Source: Tetracentron sinense (Eukaryota; Streptophyta; Magnoliopsida; Trochodendrales; Trochodendraceae). Taken from it: 64,000 bases of DNA. The notes beneath the pieces were generated by a model. That model saw only the letters and a program-made list of their open reading frames with translations, was not told where the DNA came from and did not search any database. How positions within the stretch are numbered: the first letter of the stretch is position 1; every line of letters begins with the position of its first letter. Position numbers and translations under genes: made by a program. Where the stretch lies: NCBI GenBank assembly GCA_015143295.1, contig CM026570.1:20653250-20717249 (forward strand), read 5' to 3'. Of the stretch, positions 43,391 through 56,036 are shown piece by piece.

Positions 43391-46057
43391 CTCAACTCAA
43401 AGAAAACCCAACTCAAAATAAAAAAGATGAAAGATGAAAGTACTCTACTCTTTTCTCTAAAAAAAATCTTAGAGGTGAAACTCTTTTATAATAGATTTTT
43501 TCTCATGGTGATAATGAGCATTAATAACCCACTAAATAAAATGAGTTACATAAATATAAAAGTCATTAAAATAGAAAACAATTACAAAGTTAAGGATTTA
43601 AAAGATATTAAAATTTGTATCACAAATTTTAAATAAATTTAACAATCTCCTATATAATACAAATTTTAAAACCAAGTTGGGTAGACGTGAAAATGAAGTG
43701 CATTGGTATTGATGTCTTTTGGACTTTGAATTAATACTTAGTGTAAACAAGACAGGATTTACAGGAATTTGGTGAAATAATATTCTTTAACCAAACACCT
43801 TTATTGTAAATTGGTTGCGTATGCCACACGCACAATATTCTCAATATCAGGTAGTTCTAACGATTTGGTACATTTTCAACCTTGCACCCTACCTTGGTTT
43901 TTATGAGTGCTCTAGAGAACTTGCCTAAGTTCTCATAAGAATCGGCCCCACTTATACACTCATATAGGTAAATCTATCAAGTATGTATTGCAACTACACA
44001 TACCACTGATAAAGGATATGATTCATTAAGAATTGAAACTCAATCTTGCACTTGTTGCAGTTAGCACTATTTACACCATAGGGAGAAGGTATAAAATATT
44101 TGATAGTGCTCTCATATCACTAAATTTTTTTAACCCATTGAACCTACTTCCTGGTATCTCCATTCACATAGGTTGGGTTGTCATCACTTTCATTAATGTA
44201 ATAGGCTTAAAACTCATCCCCTCGATATTTATTTACTAGCTAGTCCACTGAATTAACAGATCCGAATTACAATTAATAATCTCTCCAAGAGTAATTATCT
44301 AACCATTTGTAGGATAAAAATTTATAGGATAATCGTCAACAAGATAATCATCTGCAAATAATCATCTATATAATATTCATCTGTAGAATGACTAGTATAG
44401 TACTTCATCTGGCATATATATCAGAATTGTCATTATAGATATAATCTAATGATAAAATGGATCTTATTCTTATTTTTTTGCATCATTCAACTAATAAGTT
44501 TCTAAGTCATTGGAATTCTTTACATCTCCTCGCTACAAGCATCAAATTTGAGCCCTATAGTAAAATGCGTTTATCTGCTTCGATGATTTCCAAGAGATAG
44601 GCCCACCAATAAGAGAGAATAAATCCACTTGAAATTTTGATCTCATTGAGATAATAATATGTTCTCAAATATATAAACCCGTGTTATTTCAACCCAAGTT
44701 TGCATTTCCTTTTATCATATCAAAATTAAATAATCAAATCATTGACATATAATTTTCACAACTCTAGGTTATAAATAAACTCTAGGTTTATTCTTATAAC
44801 ATATTATTGACATATAAGAAAACTTTTTATTAGGTTGCTTTAAACCCCATTATAGATACTATCAAATTTATTGATTAAGGAACCAGCTTCTATTGAGAAA
44901 GATGACACAATAGATAGCTACACACCTTTAGCTATGTACCAAAGTTTGAGATTATCATCTTCCTCACTTAAGTCATGTTATAGGTTTTAACATGACTAAA
45001 AAAAAATCAAATCGCACCACTTACCAAGATAGCCCCACACTTCTAGATATGCAAAGTATTTTTTTTTCTAATACGGAGTCTTTCTTATTCTATTTTAATC
45101 ATACAATATGTAGAATGATAAGTTCCCCCACAAATTTTATGGTACTTCACACTTTCTAGTGTTGAAATAATGTATCTACTATTATTTCTAGTAATAAACT
45201 GGAAACTATATTCCTTATGATTTTCACATGCATAGAAAAGATAAACCATGCATAATCATGTTTTCATGAGTTTGTTTCACTAACAAGAGTGAATTAAAAT
45301 TTACTTGTAAATTTCATTGCATCTGGAAATGGGGTCTAGTCATTATTTTACATCCTTATAGTATAATGACAAAGTCTAGACCATGATATTAAGACCCTCT
45401 GACTCTAGTTATTCAATCCACTGATGTAGGTCAAGTGGATATCTATACACAATGTCTTGTAGAAATAGTTTAGTTATAACATCATGCTAGCTACAATTCT
45501 TGAGCAATATATACACATCTACACAATTAATATTCTCATGCTCCCACTTTTTCAAATTGCCTACACATTTTAAATTTTATATAATACACCCAAAGATCAA
45601 ACATAAGTTTCTCTAGGAGAGCATTTAACAAAAACAAAATAATTATTTCACTCTCCACATGGGTCAACTTAGCCACATAATTCAAAAGATATGAAAATGA
45701 TTCAAATGATATGAAGAGTCAACACGTGAGTCAGATTACATAGATTTCATAAGAAAATCTAAGCAACTTATTTCATTTATAGTGTAGCAAACACAATAAT
45801 AAATTGAAAGATCATATGATCCAAAGCAAGATTGAAATTAATGATCCTCTATCAATAGCACAATGTAAAATATAAAATGTTTTATGGAGGATGATGGTGT
45901 ACTTATCCCTGCAGCCACCATTACTAGAAATGTGTACAAGCATAGAGCTTAGTCTCATAGTGGGACCAACTAAATTCCCAAATAAATATACGATTTTGAA
46001 TTTGACAATAGTATTATCAAGCCATTTCATGAATTAAAGTAACTCATTAGGTTATAA
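43391..46057. other. AT-rich DNA without a recognisable gene
   Basis: About 2.7 kb. I see no credible reading frame, RNA gene or clean repeat. It looks like decayed retroelement non-coding DNA, but I could not tie it to a family in this window. Confidence 0.35.
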
Positions 46058-46240
46058 TACTTTTTGGACCATCACAATGAAGAGCCTCAATGCTTCCCAC
46101 AAATGTCCCTCTTTACATAGTCTGCCAATGGCTGCTATGTACATAACCACATTCGGACCAATACCTCTAGTTCAACACTTCATGAAGCATCTCTATAGCT
46201 TCTTCCTTCGGCATGAATTATTGAGAAATATATTAATTAT
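46058..46240 (-). pseudogene. PPR-protein gene fragment
   Basis: The minus strand reads PKEEAIEMLHEVLN and then GPNVVMYIAAIGRLCKEGHL followed by WEALRLFIVMVQK, which fits about one and a half P-type pentatricopeptide repeats (consensus PDVVTYNTLIDGLCKEGR..EALELF..M). Intact PPR proteins bind organellar RNA in mitochondria or chloroplasts. Here a stop lies between the two pieces and nothing recognisable continues on either side, so it is a stray scrap, probably carried by rearrangement or by a transposon. Too short for a subfamily call. Confidence 0.55.
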
Positions 46241-46737
46241 TTATTATTAAATATGTCCTGGTATAATTGTAAAATTATCACAAAATCCACATATTAAAAG
46301 TGAGATTGTTGCAACCTCAATTACACATCCTACACTTCAATTCTAACCCATTAAAAATAGTCACAATGATGGTTGGGTTAGAGATTGCCAATCATATATA
46401 TGAATACTTAATGCACCTACACCAAAGTATAAGACTCATAAGAAAATATGACATTGGTATGAAAAAATGCAACCAAGGTGTTTGAGATATTTGTACTGAT
46501 TTTGTTCAATTGTCAATTGCGGCATAACCTACCCTTGATTAGAGCACTGTGTCACGACCATTCGTATAGCAATTTTACATGGTCTTGGTGGGGACAATAT
46601 TTGTATCTTTTTCTCTTTTGTTAAAGGGTAGTTTAGTCCACAGTCTTAGTGGCATTGTTGTAATAAGAGAGTATGCATGACCCAACACATATGACGTTTC
46701 CTTCTGAAAATCTCTAAAAGGTTTAACATCCACCTTG

Positions 46738-48883
46738 TCGTTGGACATATATGCCCTCGAAGCCAATGAGAGACTTTTCTATGTTGATTCGACAAACATC
46801 ATATTCACACAACCAACTATAAATGGTATTTATATTAATTATTGTCTCATTTGATGATGACATAAAGTTCCATAGCTAACATTGTAGGAAAATCATGCAC
46901 AGGTTACAAAGGAGATATGATTTTCCAGTTCCTTATAAACCTAATATTATTCGAAGCCTCTAGAGTACTAGTTGGGTACCGTACTTCATCATGGCTTACA
47001 CATGTGTAGTTCTATAAGATAGTATGATGAATCTCATTCACAGAGAATGTTGACTCTTGACTAACATGTGAGTATATGTAGCAAATACATAATACTGAAT
47101 GGGGTCACTAGTGGATACCCTATGAAATACACTGTCAGAACGTATTCGGGTTATCCATTCGACAAATTGTCTTTAGACCTGAGAGGTTAACATCTTCTCA
47201 AACATCTGTTTATATGGCTTTGATGTGTCAATTGACAGTGTCCAATTCACAGGACTAACTCTGGGTACGTTGGGTCATGTACACAATGTTTGGAGAAATG
47301 TGTAAACACTCAATAAGGAATCCACTACTCCTTAATTAGAGATAATGATATCAAGGTGATACTTATTGAACTGAACTGTTAAATCCAGTACTGGTGCTTT
47401 TCTGTAAAATGGTCTTTATCGAAGTTGATATTTTCAATATGGAAAAATATATATATATGTCAGTTCTTTTCTAATGTTTCTTCAAAAATGTTTTGAAAGT
47501 TTAGTTCAATGAAAAAGTATTCATGAGAAAGAGTTCTATTCATAAGGTAGGGACAAGACAGTGGATTTGTTCCAATCCCAGAAGCTTACTTGTGATATCA
47601 GAATGTGGAATGATTTATTTGTAGATATATTGTGAGATAGTAGTTACAAGCAATTCTCTAATTTCTAGAGGTTAGTCACATTGTGTTAATGGACATTATT
47701 GTGATTGGTGAAAGTCCAGGGACATAGATAAAATTCTATGATCCTAATGGAGTTTTAGAAAAGTGTCTCCTAACAACAATGCTTCAACCAAAAAGGTGAA
47801 GTACTTGGTCCCACAACCGGAAATAGGAGATCTCTTTAGATCCCACACACTAGGACCTTCTTAAAGCTTTTAATTTAATTATTAATTAAATTAATTAATT
47901 TCTCTAAGTAATCACTATATGGTATAGTGAAACTCTAATAGGTGTAATCGCATTGGATGTGATGAACCAAATGGGAAGGACCCATTGGAGATTTTGATAA
48001 AAGATCAAAGATGACCTTTAGGGTTTTGGAAACCGTAAGGGGCTTGTGGAAGTGGGACCCACCTAGGGTGGGACGCCCACTTCAAGATGGAAGCCTTAAT
48101 TAATTAGTTTCTAATTAACAAACTCCTTATTAGATAAGGATAAGGTTAGTTAGTTAGTTACTAATTAAAGATTCCCTAATTAAATGAGATTTCATTAGTT
48201 AGTTACTAATTCATGATTTCTTATTGGATAAGGATAAAATTAGTTAGTTACTAATGGATAAGGTTAGTTTCTTTTAATTATAAATCCTAATTTATTAGGA
48301 GTAATCAATTAAGAAAACTTTTGAGGAATCCTAATTGGATTAGGATAAGGAGTCTTGGATTGCAAGCAATCCAAGAGAGAGCCTATATATAGTGGTGGAC
48401 GTCCAAACCTTGGAGTCACTCTTCCATCCATGTTTTGCTCTCTCTCTCCCCTCCTCTAATCTCACTCTCACCTCTCTCTCCCCTATTTGGATTGTGAAAG
48501 GTTATCTCCCATCTTCTCTCTTGGTTCTAGTTTTTCTCTTGAGCAAAAGCAGAACCAATATTGTTAAATCAAGAAAGGATCTTGAGATTCAAAAAAAGAA
48601 CAAAAATCATAGAGTTGGAATTTGGAAGGGTCATTAGCTACCATTAGAGAAAGCTTTAAAGGAAAAAAAAGCTTCGTGTGGATCGCGAAGGAGACTTTAC
48701 ACTTGTGAAGTTTTGTAAGTACTGTTCTAATGTGGATTTAACTTAACAATTTCAAAGTCGCAAAGGTGATCGTTATTTCAACCTTCATTGAATAAAATCA
48801 ATTAGAATCTTAGTCAGATCTTGGGATTCGATGTATGCCCCCCAAGAACTATTTTTCTGAAATTAAAAAGAGGCATACTTTCA
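46738..48883 (+). repeat. 5' LTR of copy B (about 2.15 kb)
   Basis: Starts near TTGGACATATATGCCCT and ends GGCATACTTTCA before the primer site. Matches the LTR of copy A over its length apart from the solo LTR nested there. A TATA-like CCTATATATAGTGG is at about 48380. Confidence 0.78.
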
Positions 48884-48884
48884 G

Positions 48885-48896
48885 TGGTATCAGAGC
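48885..48896 (+). promoter_or_regulatory. Primer-binding site of copy B (initiator tRNA-Met type)
   Basis: TGGTATCAGAGC one base after the LTR. Confidence 0.88.
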
Positions 48897-50955
48897 CTTG
48901 GCTATGCTTCTCTTTGATTTTATTGAGTTTAATCAATATTTACATCAAGATTACCTCCCCTATGAATTTCAGCTACCCTATGGATTGAATCTTTTTTATT
49001 CTTGATGATTAGATAATCATTGTTAGGGTTAAAGGACCCCCCTCTAGTTATTGAGGGAGTAATCAAGCCCTTAGAAATTAGTGTGACACTAATTTCAGTT
49101 TTGGATGATTTCAAAATATCTCTTCAAATAGGGATAGGTATATAGATATATATATATTTGGTTAAAGTCTTTAAGAATTTACAGATCCTTTTTCATATTA
49201 ACTTAAATTGTTTAATTTATTCTTGAGAGCCTCGGGTTAGTTTTCCCTTTGATGTAGACCAATTAGATACCCAATGATATTTTGGCCAGCATATATTAAT
49301 AAGATTTTATTTATTAAATGTTAATTAATAAATCCCATGGTGTTTGACACCCTGGCTTAAGTGTTCTTGGAGGTTTAAGCTTATTTCGATTTGAATTGAT
49401 TCATGGATTTTCGGATTTGTATTTGATTAGGAGAATCAATACAATTTCAGTATTTCAGCCATATTTTTATGACCATAAGTTTGATTTAGGTCCGTCAGTA
49501 CATCGTTTCAAAGCTATCGAAAAGTCCTACAACTTTCGTGAAGAAATTTTTTCCAGAATCAATCGTTTTGAATGTCAAAACTTGAGTTGAAAATCTAAAG
49601 CAGGAGAAAGAGTTTTCTAAATTAATTTTCCAAGAGGCTTTCAAATTTTTCCTTAATTCTATATTTGATTTGAGAGCATGGGATGCTATTAAATCGTTTA
49701 ACAGATTATCATTTAATTAAATTGTTTAATTATTTGATTCGAGAGCACGAGCTGAGATTTAATTAAATTGTTTAGTTATCTGCTTTGAGTCTACAGGTTA
49801 TCATTTAATTAAATGTTAATTATGATATCCTTTATGGTCTCCTAAAAAGTTTATGACAATAATATCATAATTATTGTAGTTGATTTGGATCAATTACATG
49901 TGCTCAGAATTACCAGCTACATAGTATTTATAAGTTTTTATTTGATTAATAGTTAATCAAGTAATAATATAAATGTCATTGGTTGAGATACAAGGTTTTA
50001 TCTCAAGAGAATTTTAATTGATAGAGATCAATTATTTTATGAAAATTTAATACTATTGTTTAAGGTATTATTTTATTTAATTGTTAAATCAAATAATCTC
50101 TAAAGTAGTTGGCCCTTATGAAAATTTTTGAATTCATTTATTATTGATTTTGAATTTATTTTTGGAATCAATATAAGGTGATATTTAAAATTAGCAATTT
50201 ACTAATTTTTATTTTGGTCTTTTAATAGTTATTAGATCAAAATAATATGGAAGGGATTAGATCCCTAGGCTAGCCAAATTTAATATGGTGTTTTCTATTT
50301 GTTTATTAATTGAGGAATGTGAGAATGAGTTTTAGGGTCAGATTAAATCATAGAGAAATTGTTTCTCTCAATGATTTTCCAAGCATTAAATGAAAATAGT
50401 TTTCTTATAATGATGATCTAAAGCTCTAAGATATCATTCTTGACATGTTTGCTTTATTTATTGCTTTAGGGTTTTTCTATTAAATGTTAATAGAGGCCTT
50501 AACCATATGGGAAATAGTTTCCCTAAGGTTAGCAAAACCCTTGTTAAGGTTATGGACTTTCTAAGTTATTTGTCATATCATGTTATTATTCATAGTTGAT
50601 GAATGATTAATATATATTCTTGTTAAATGGTGGATTGGTTCTATGATCATGCCTTTTTCTCACTCTCTATTCTCTTCTCTTTCTTCTTATGGGTTGTACT
50701 CCCCTTGAGCACCCTATTTTGGGTGGTTTCTCAAGGTTTCTTATTTAGAATATGATGTAATTTTAGTATTAAGAGTTGTTGGTTTTTCTATGAAGAAATA
50801 GAATTGAAGATAGAAGATGACGGTGATCGCATGGAGAATAAATCTTGGAAGACATTTTATAAGAGTAGTTGTAGGGTTTCTAAGATAGCATGATCATGTG
50901 GACCCATTGTGTGCCTATATTATGTATTTCATGTGATGATTTGATATAGTTTTTA

Positions 50956-53375
50956 TGTCACGACCCAAAATACCCCCTAGTAGTTAGGATACTTTGGCGA
51001 CGTGAACTCATAACCAAACCATCCTATATAACGTATGAATCCTGTACAACATATAAAACCTGTGATAGCGGAAGCGTAATACTAATCTATATATGGTAGT
51101 GGAAGCGGACTACAAAATTTCTATCAATAGTATATGTCTCAGTTTATACATGACCCAAAATAAAGATCGAACATACTCGCTCAACAAAATATATGTACAT
51201 GTCTCTCCCTCTCGTCACTCATGATGGGGCCACCTAACAAAAGCCCTCTGCTCCTCCTGAGCCCTCTGCTGCTGAAGACTACCCCAAGTCTCCTCCTCCT
51301 CAACATACTCTTTCTCGACCCATGGTTCTTGAGGACGCTCGCCACAAATGTCGAAGGGACCTGCCGACATAATATGTACGGCTGAGCATGGAATACTCAG
51401 CATATACAAACCACTAGATAGTAATATCATAAACAAGAATACAACGTGTACATATCACAATCTAATCACCTCACATGCATTCCTGCAATTAGAGCGCGGA
51501 AAACAAAATCATATCATGTGCATATATCTCGGAATATACTATCGGAAAACATCTTTTTATCATCTTTTGTCTTTTACATCTTCTTATCATCTTTTGTCGA
51601 AAACATCTTCTTATCATCTTGTACCTTTGCATATACGGGTATTTAAAATACCTTGGCTTTTATCTTTTATTATCCTATACGGGTATTTAAAATACCTTGG
51701 TATTCATCATTTGCTACCTCCGGAGTAGGACAACTAGTACCTGTACCCACGTAAGCTGGGTGGCCTAATGTTCTCCTCACCTTCTGCTACCTTAAGGGTA
51801 GACGACCAGTATCAATCTCCCTTCCAGGCGGCCTGCTATCATTGGAGTCCGATGCCAGTATCCATTTCCCTTTCAGGCGGCCTGCTATCGTCGCATCCCT
51901 GTCGGCTTTTTCCGTTTAATTTCCATCTTCTTGTATTTCTTGTAACATCTTGTGCTTCTTGTATTTTCCGTATGTATCTTGTGCTTCTTATACTTTTCCT
52001 TATACCGCTTGTGCTTCTTATACTTTTCCGTATACCGCTTGTGCTTCTTATACTTTCTGTATACATCTTGTGCTTCTTGTATTATTCATTTGGTTCATTT
52101 ACATCTTATACTTTTCGTGTGGTTCATTTGCATCTTATACTCTTCTTCTTCTTATTCTTGTATTGCATCTTATATACATGTATTTCTTCTTTTGGGATAC
52201 CCATAATTTAGAAAAACTCGATCATGCATATGCATATGTGTCCGTATAGCAGTTGTGATATAACATGGTAGACATTAGGGAAAACCCTTTACATATGGTC
52301 ATATGTCTCATACTCAACATAATTCATCCATCACCATAATCCATATACAATAACATCACACCATTCCAATCACATTTAAAATAAGGTTTTTCTACTTGTT
52401 CTTCCCAAAACTTGTTGCTTTTAACATGATTTTCATCTTGGATACTAACATATAGAACAACTCAAAAATTACCATCTTTTATTTGTTGGTTGGAAGCATA
52501 ACATCATCACATTTAATTCACACCATCATTCATGGGATTTTATCATGATGTTGAAAGGGTTTCATGAAATCAATTGCTAGAAGAGTGTATTTTTACATAT
52601 AAGAGGCTATATATAACTATACTTGTCAAGAAAATCATGCTTTTCATTAAGGGTTTATGAAATTAGAACCTAGTAGAGTGTATCTACCTTAGAGAAATCA
52701 ATGAGTTTGACTCCCAATGGCTAGAACAAGCAAGAACAGTGAGTTCTTGGTTGGAAAACACCAAATGGAAAGGAAGAACTTGATCTTCCACAAGCTTGAA
52801 CGATCACCAAGGTCCTCTCCTCCTTCTCCTCTTCAAATCCCTCAAAAACAATGCACAAAGGGTTTGTGAAACCTTAAGGCACGAACCCAGCCCTTTTATA
52901 GGCAAAGGGTGATGGTTAAAGTCTTAAACACCCTTAATGAAGAAAATCTGCGTATGACCGATCGATCGGTGGTATGGACCGAACGATCGGTGGCTTACCG
53001 GTCGATCGGTGTTATGACCGAGAGATCGGTCAAAAACACTCTCTGGAATTTTTCCCCATACAAAAAAGTTGACCGTGCGACAGCTATCGAGCGATCGGTA
53101 GTTGACCGATCGATCGCAGGTAATGACCGAGCGATCGGTCGACCCCTGTTTTGCTGAAAAACCTTGTTTACACCACTCGAATCTTCCCCAATGCACTTCC
53201 AACACTCTTTTATGCTTTCAACACATTCCTTAAGGACATATAGACCCATTGGAACATATACGCCATAATTCCAAACACATATATTAACATAAGACTCATA
53301 AGTGTACAAAACCACACTTGGGCACTATTCACACACTATTCATTCTTAGTGAAATGAAATTTTCGGGGCTCTACA
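50956..53375 (-). repeat. 3' LTR of G2
   Basis: Plus-strand ends TGTCACGACCC and GGGGCTCTACA. Contains the palindrome clusters (52957-53142), a minus-strand TATA box CTATAAAAGGGCTGG near 52895, T/C-rich tandem repeats TTGTGCTTCTTATACTTTCC (51945-52150), and the PWVEKEY segment near 51300. Confidence 0.92.
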
Positions 53376-53387
53376 TCCTCCCCCCCT
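53376..53387 (-). promoter_or_regulatory. Polypurine tract of G2
   Basis: Minus strand AAGGGGGGGAGGA touches the LTR start TGTAGAGCCCCG and follows GAATTTCGAGGACGAAATTC, the usual gypsy arrangement. Confidence 0.85.
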
Positions 53388-53557
53388 TATAAGAATTTCG
53401 TCCTCGAAATTCATACGCGACACAATGAAGCAGGGATACTCTTCCCATGCTTTATTAACTCCTACACTCTATCATCCACCATCATCAAGTAATGCATCAC
53501 AACACATATAGAATATAAGTAGCATGTTGTATCGACATATATCATATATTTTACACA

Positions 53558-54847
53558 TCATATGTTCAAGCACTGGAATGGCGTACCTTGCACAACATCC
53601 TCGGATGCATGCGCACCTTGCTCGGTCAGGGCAAAGACTCTGCCCTGATTCGCCTGTCGAGGCGGCTGTATGGGCTGTGGGGGACCAGAGGCCTGCGGAT
53701 ACCTCTGTTGAGGAACCGATCTACCCGGGGGCCTGGAGGCCTGAGAAGACCCTTGCTGTGTAGCCTGTCGGGCCGGAGGCCTATTCCCTTGCGACGGCAA
53801 TGGCAACTGGCGGCGTGGGCAATCTCTGAACTGATGTCCCCGATCACCGCAGTAATAACATGCACCTGTGAGTGTACGACAATCCCCCCTGTGATTTCTC
53901 CCACAGTGGCTGCACATCCCGGAGGTAGTCGATCCAGAAGACCCATATCCCATGGCCTGTGAAGTAGTAGGGCGGGGAACCTGTGGTGTAAATGGGGACC
54001 TCTGAACCGGCACAGACATAGTAGTCTGGTATGGGGAAGGTCTAACCCTTCTCTCTAGTGGCACTGGCCCACTGGACTGGCCTCGAACCATGCCTCTCCC
54101 TCGGCTACTGTCACTCCTCAACAGAGACTCCTCTAAATGTCTCTCAGCAATCTTCGCCTTTCCTACAATTTCTTTCCAAGTTTCCACTTGCAGTATAGCA
54201 ACCCGCTCTCTAATGGAGGGTCTCAAGCCACCTTCAAACTTCCTGACTCGCATACTCTCGGATGCAACTAGGTGTGGAGCAAACCTCGAGAGCCCGACGT
54301 ACTTGGCCTCGTACTCTACCACACTCATCTCTCCTTGTTCCAAGAACATGAACTCCCTCTCCTTCTGCTCCTTCACGATCCTGGGAAAATACTGCTCGTA
54401 AAAAGCATCCAAGAACTCTGCCCATGTCCATGGTGTCCCTGCCTTGGCGGCATCCCTTTGCCTCAGTGCAGACCTCCACCAATGTTCGGTTTCACCTTCC
54501 ATCACGAAGGAAGCCCAATCAACCCTCTGCTCATCCGTGCAATGAAGAACTCGAAAGATCTTCTCCAACTGCATGACCCAAGCTTCTGCAACCATGGGGT
54601 CAGGAGTACCATAGAAGGTGGAAGGCCTCAGTCTCCGGAATGCCTCAAGTCCTGCTGTGGGATGTACCGGAGGAGGTGCAGGTACTACGGCAACAGGAGT
54701 GTCAACCCTGTCTGCAAGCCTAGTCATAGCCGTGGCCATAACCCCAAGGATCTGAGTCAAATCTGGCTGCTCATCTCCCATAGGAATGCCTCCTCCGTTC
54801 CCTCTAGTCTGATACCCTCTACCTCGGGTGCCACGCCTCATGATCAA
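53558..54847 (-). CDS. G2 gag-like protein (429 aa)
   Basis: A single open frame on the minus strand. The N-terminal part is Arg/Gly-rich. A retrotransposon gag domain follows (AEAWVMQLEKIFRVLHCTDE, FVMEGETEHWWRS, FLDAFYEQYFPRIVKEQKER). Then a Pro/Ser/Gln-rich linker and two zinc-knuckle-like motifs near residues 310-345, CSHCGRNHRGDC and CYYCGDRGHQFRDC; the second is the standard CX2CX4HX4C. The C-terminus ends shortly after QGRVFALTEQ, just where protease would begin in autonomous Tekay-like elements. It would form the virus-like particle core. It reads as an open frame; as part of an old mobile element it is reported only as such. Confidence 0.85.
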   Translation of the reverse strand: MIMRRGTRGRGYQTRGNGGGIPMGDEQPDLTQILGVMATAMTRLADRVDTPVAVVPAPPPVHPTAGLEAFRRLRPSTFYGTPDPMVAEAWVMQLEKIFRVLHCTDEQRVDWASFVMEGETEHWWRSALRQRDAAKAGTPWTWAEFLDAFYEQYFPRIVKEQKEREFMFLEQGEMSVVEYEAKYVGLSRFAPHLVASESMRVRKFEGGLRPSIRERVAILQVETWKEIVGKAKIAERHLEESLLRSDSSRGRGMVRGQSSGPVPLERRVRPSPYQTTMSVPVQRSPFTPQVPRPTTSQAMGYGSSGSTTSGMCSHCGRNHRGDCRTLTGACYYCGDRGHQFRDCPRRQLPLPSQGNRPPARQATQQGSSQASRPPGRSVPQQRYPQASGPPQPIQPPRQANQGRVFALTEQGAHASEDVVQGTPFQCLNI

Positions 54848-54849
54848 CT

Positions 54850-55149
54850 CCTGAGGACAATAGCGAGATGTGAGTCTAACGGAAAAACCAAGCTCTTTGA
54901 ATATAATTATTCAACTAGCAATTCCTGCCTATGTGAGCGTGCCATGTATAATCAATATATCAAGATATACACATAATATTATCGCACACCCTTTGGTTTC
55001 CTAGCGAAGCTACGTTCTAAAACACGGTTAAAACACTAACCTATGACCTACTTAAGACATTGACTGACTTATGGCTAAGACAAATGATTAGTTCACAACC
55101 CTGGAGTTATTTAACCAATTTCCTTTAAATTATTTTGACATTTATGATG
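54850..55149. other. G2 leader next to gag
   Basis: No gene. AT-rich leader between gag and the repeat blocks of the same element. Confidence 0.5.
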
Positions 55150-55340
55150 CATATGAGATGTGCATTATGTATATGATATGTATGAGGTGAATGCTATGCA
55201 TGATGCCCATGCCATGTATGATGCTATGTGTGATGCTACGTAGGGTGCTCATGTCATGTATGATGTTCATGAATTGGATGATGCTGATGATGTAGATGAT
55301 GCTCGTGTATGATGCTCATGATATGGATGATGCTTGTGTA
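55150..55340. repeat. ATGATGC-type repeats in the G2 leader
   Basis: Short imperfect repeats of GATGCT(C/A)(A/G)TG.(T)ATG on the plus strand, about 190 bp. Confidence 0.75.
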
Positions 55341-55385
55341 TGATGAAAATTTTCTTTGGAGTTTCATAATATGTTTATCATTTTG

Positions 55386-55635
55386 GACGGAGCAATGGGT
55401 CTAGAACGTGCTGCAGAATTAACGCGCATCTGTATCTAGACTTGGACCGAGCACTGGGTCTAGAACGTGCTGCAGAATGAACGTGCATTTGTATCTAGAA
55501 GCGTGCATGCAGACATCCGTGTGCTTGTTCAAAATTATATCTTTTATCAATTGGGACTGAGCACTGTGTCTAGAACGTGCTGCAGAAATGCGCATCTGTA
55601 TCTAGAAGCGTGCATCTAACATCCCTGAGCTTGAT
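55386..55635. repeat. Triplicated segment in the G2 leader
   Basis: GGGTCTAGAACGTGCTGCAGA followed by GCGCATCTGTATCTAGA occurs three times (about 55398, 55456, 55568). The last two copies share further flanks (AGCGTGCAT...CATCC.TG.GCTTG). Confidence 0.88.
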
Positions 55636-56020
55636 AAAAATTATACATATATATTTATTCATTTATTTTTATTAGTATTATTATTATTTCTTTCCTCCAG
55701 GGTTCCTAAACATGATGTGACACCGTACATATAGTATACCCAAAATAGGGATTCCTAAATAACTTAGCGAAGCTAGGACTCAAGTTAGTAGAAGTATCTA
55801 CGTAGTCTATACTTGCAATACCATTTCCTATATGGACCTAATATCCTTACTTTGTATCTATTTTGTCCTTTGTATTATCCTAAACTTCAAGCTCTAAGTT
55901 TAACTCAAGGATCACTTCTACCCATACCGTTTTAATGCCTAAACTTGAACATACTCCAACTTGAAGGAGACATGTCTACCCTAAGACAACAACCCCAGCC
56001 CGATGGAATCTAGAGCCTAA

Positions 56021-56032
56021 GCTCTGATACCA
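56021..56032 (-). promoter_or_regulatory. Primer-binding site of G2 (initiator tRNA-Met type)
   Basis: Minus strand TGGTATCAGAGC, four bases after the LTR end TGACA. Confidence 0.88.
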
Positions 56033-56036
56033 AACC

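Noticed and set aside
45812-46030. Minus-strand 72-codon frame following the PPR scrap
   Set aside because: It does not continue the PPR pattern and matches nothing I know.
46575-46766. 63-codon minus-strand frame at the start of copy B
   Set aside because: It straddles the LTR border of B and has no family resemblance.
48885-48896. tRNA-like match TGGTATCAGAGC (also at 15402, 56021, 6808)
   Set aside because: These are retroelement primer-binding sites next to LTR ends; no tRNA cloverleaf surrounds them. I saw no tRNA or rRNA gene in the window.
51768-52249. Leu/Cys/Tyr-rich frames repeated in both G2 LTRs
   Set aside because: They are created by TTGTGCTTCTTATACTTT tandem repeats, overlap in several frames, and show no coding-type substitution pattern between the two LTRs.
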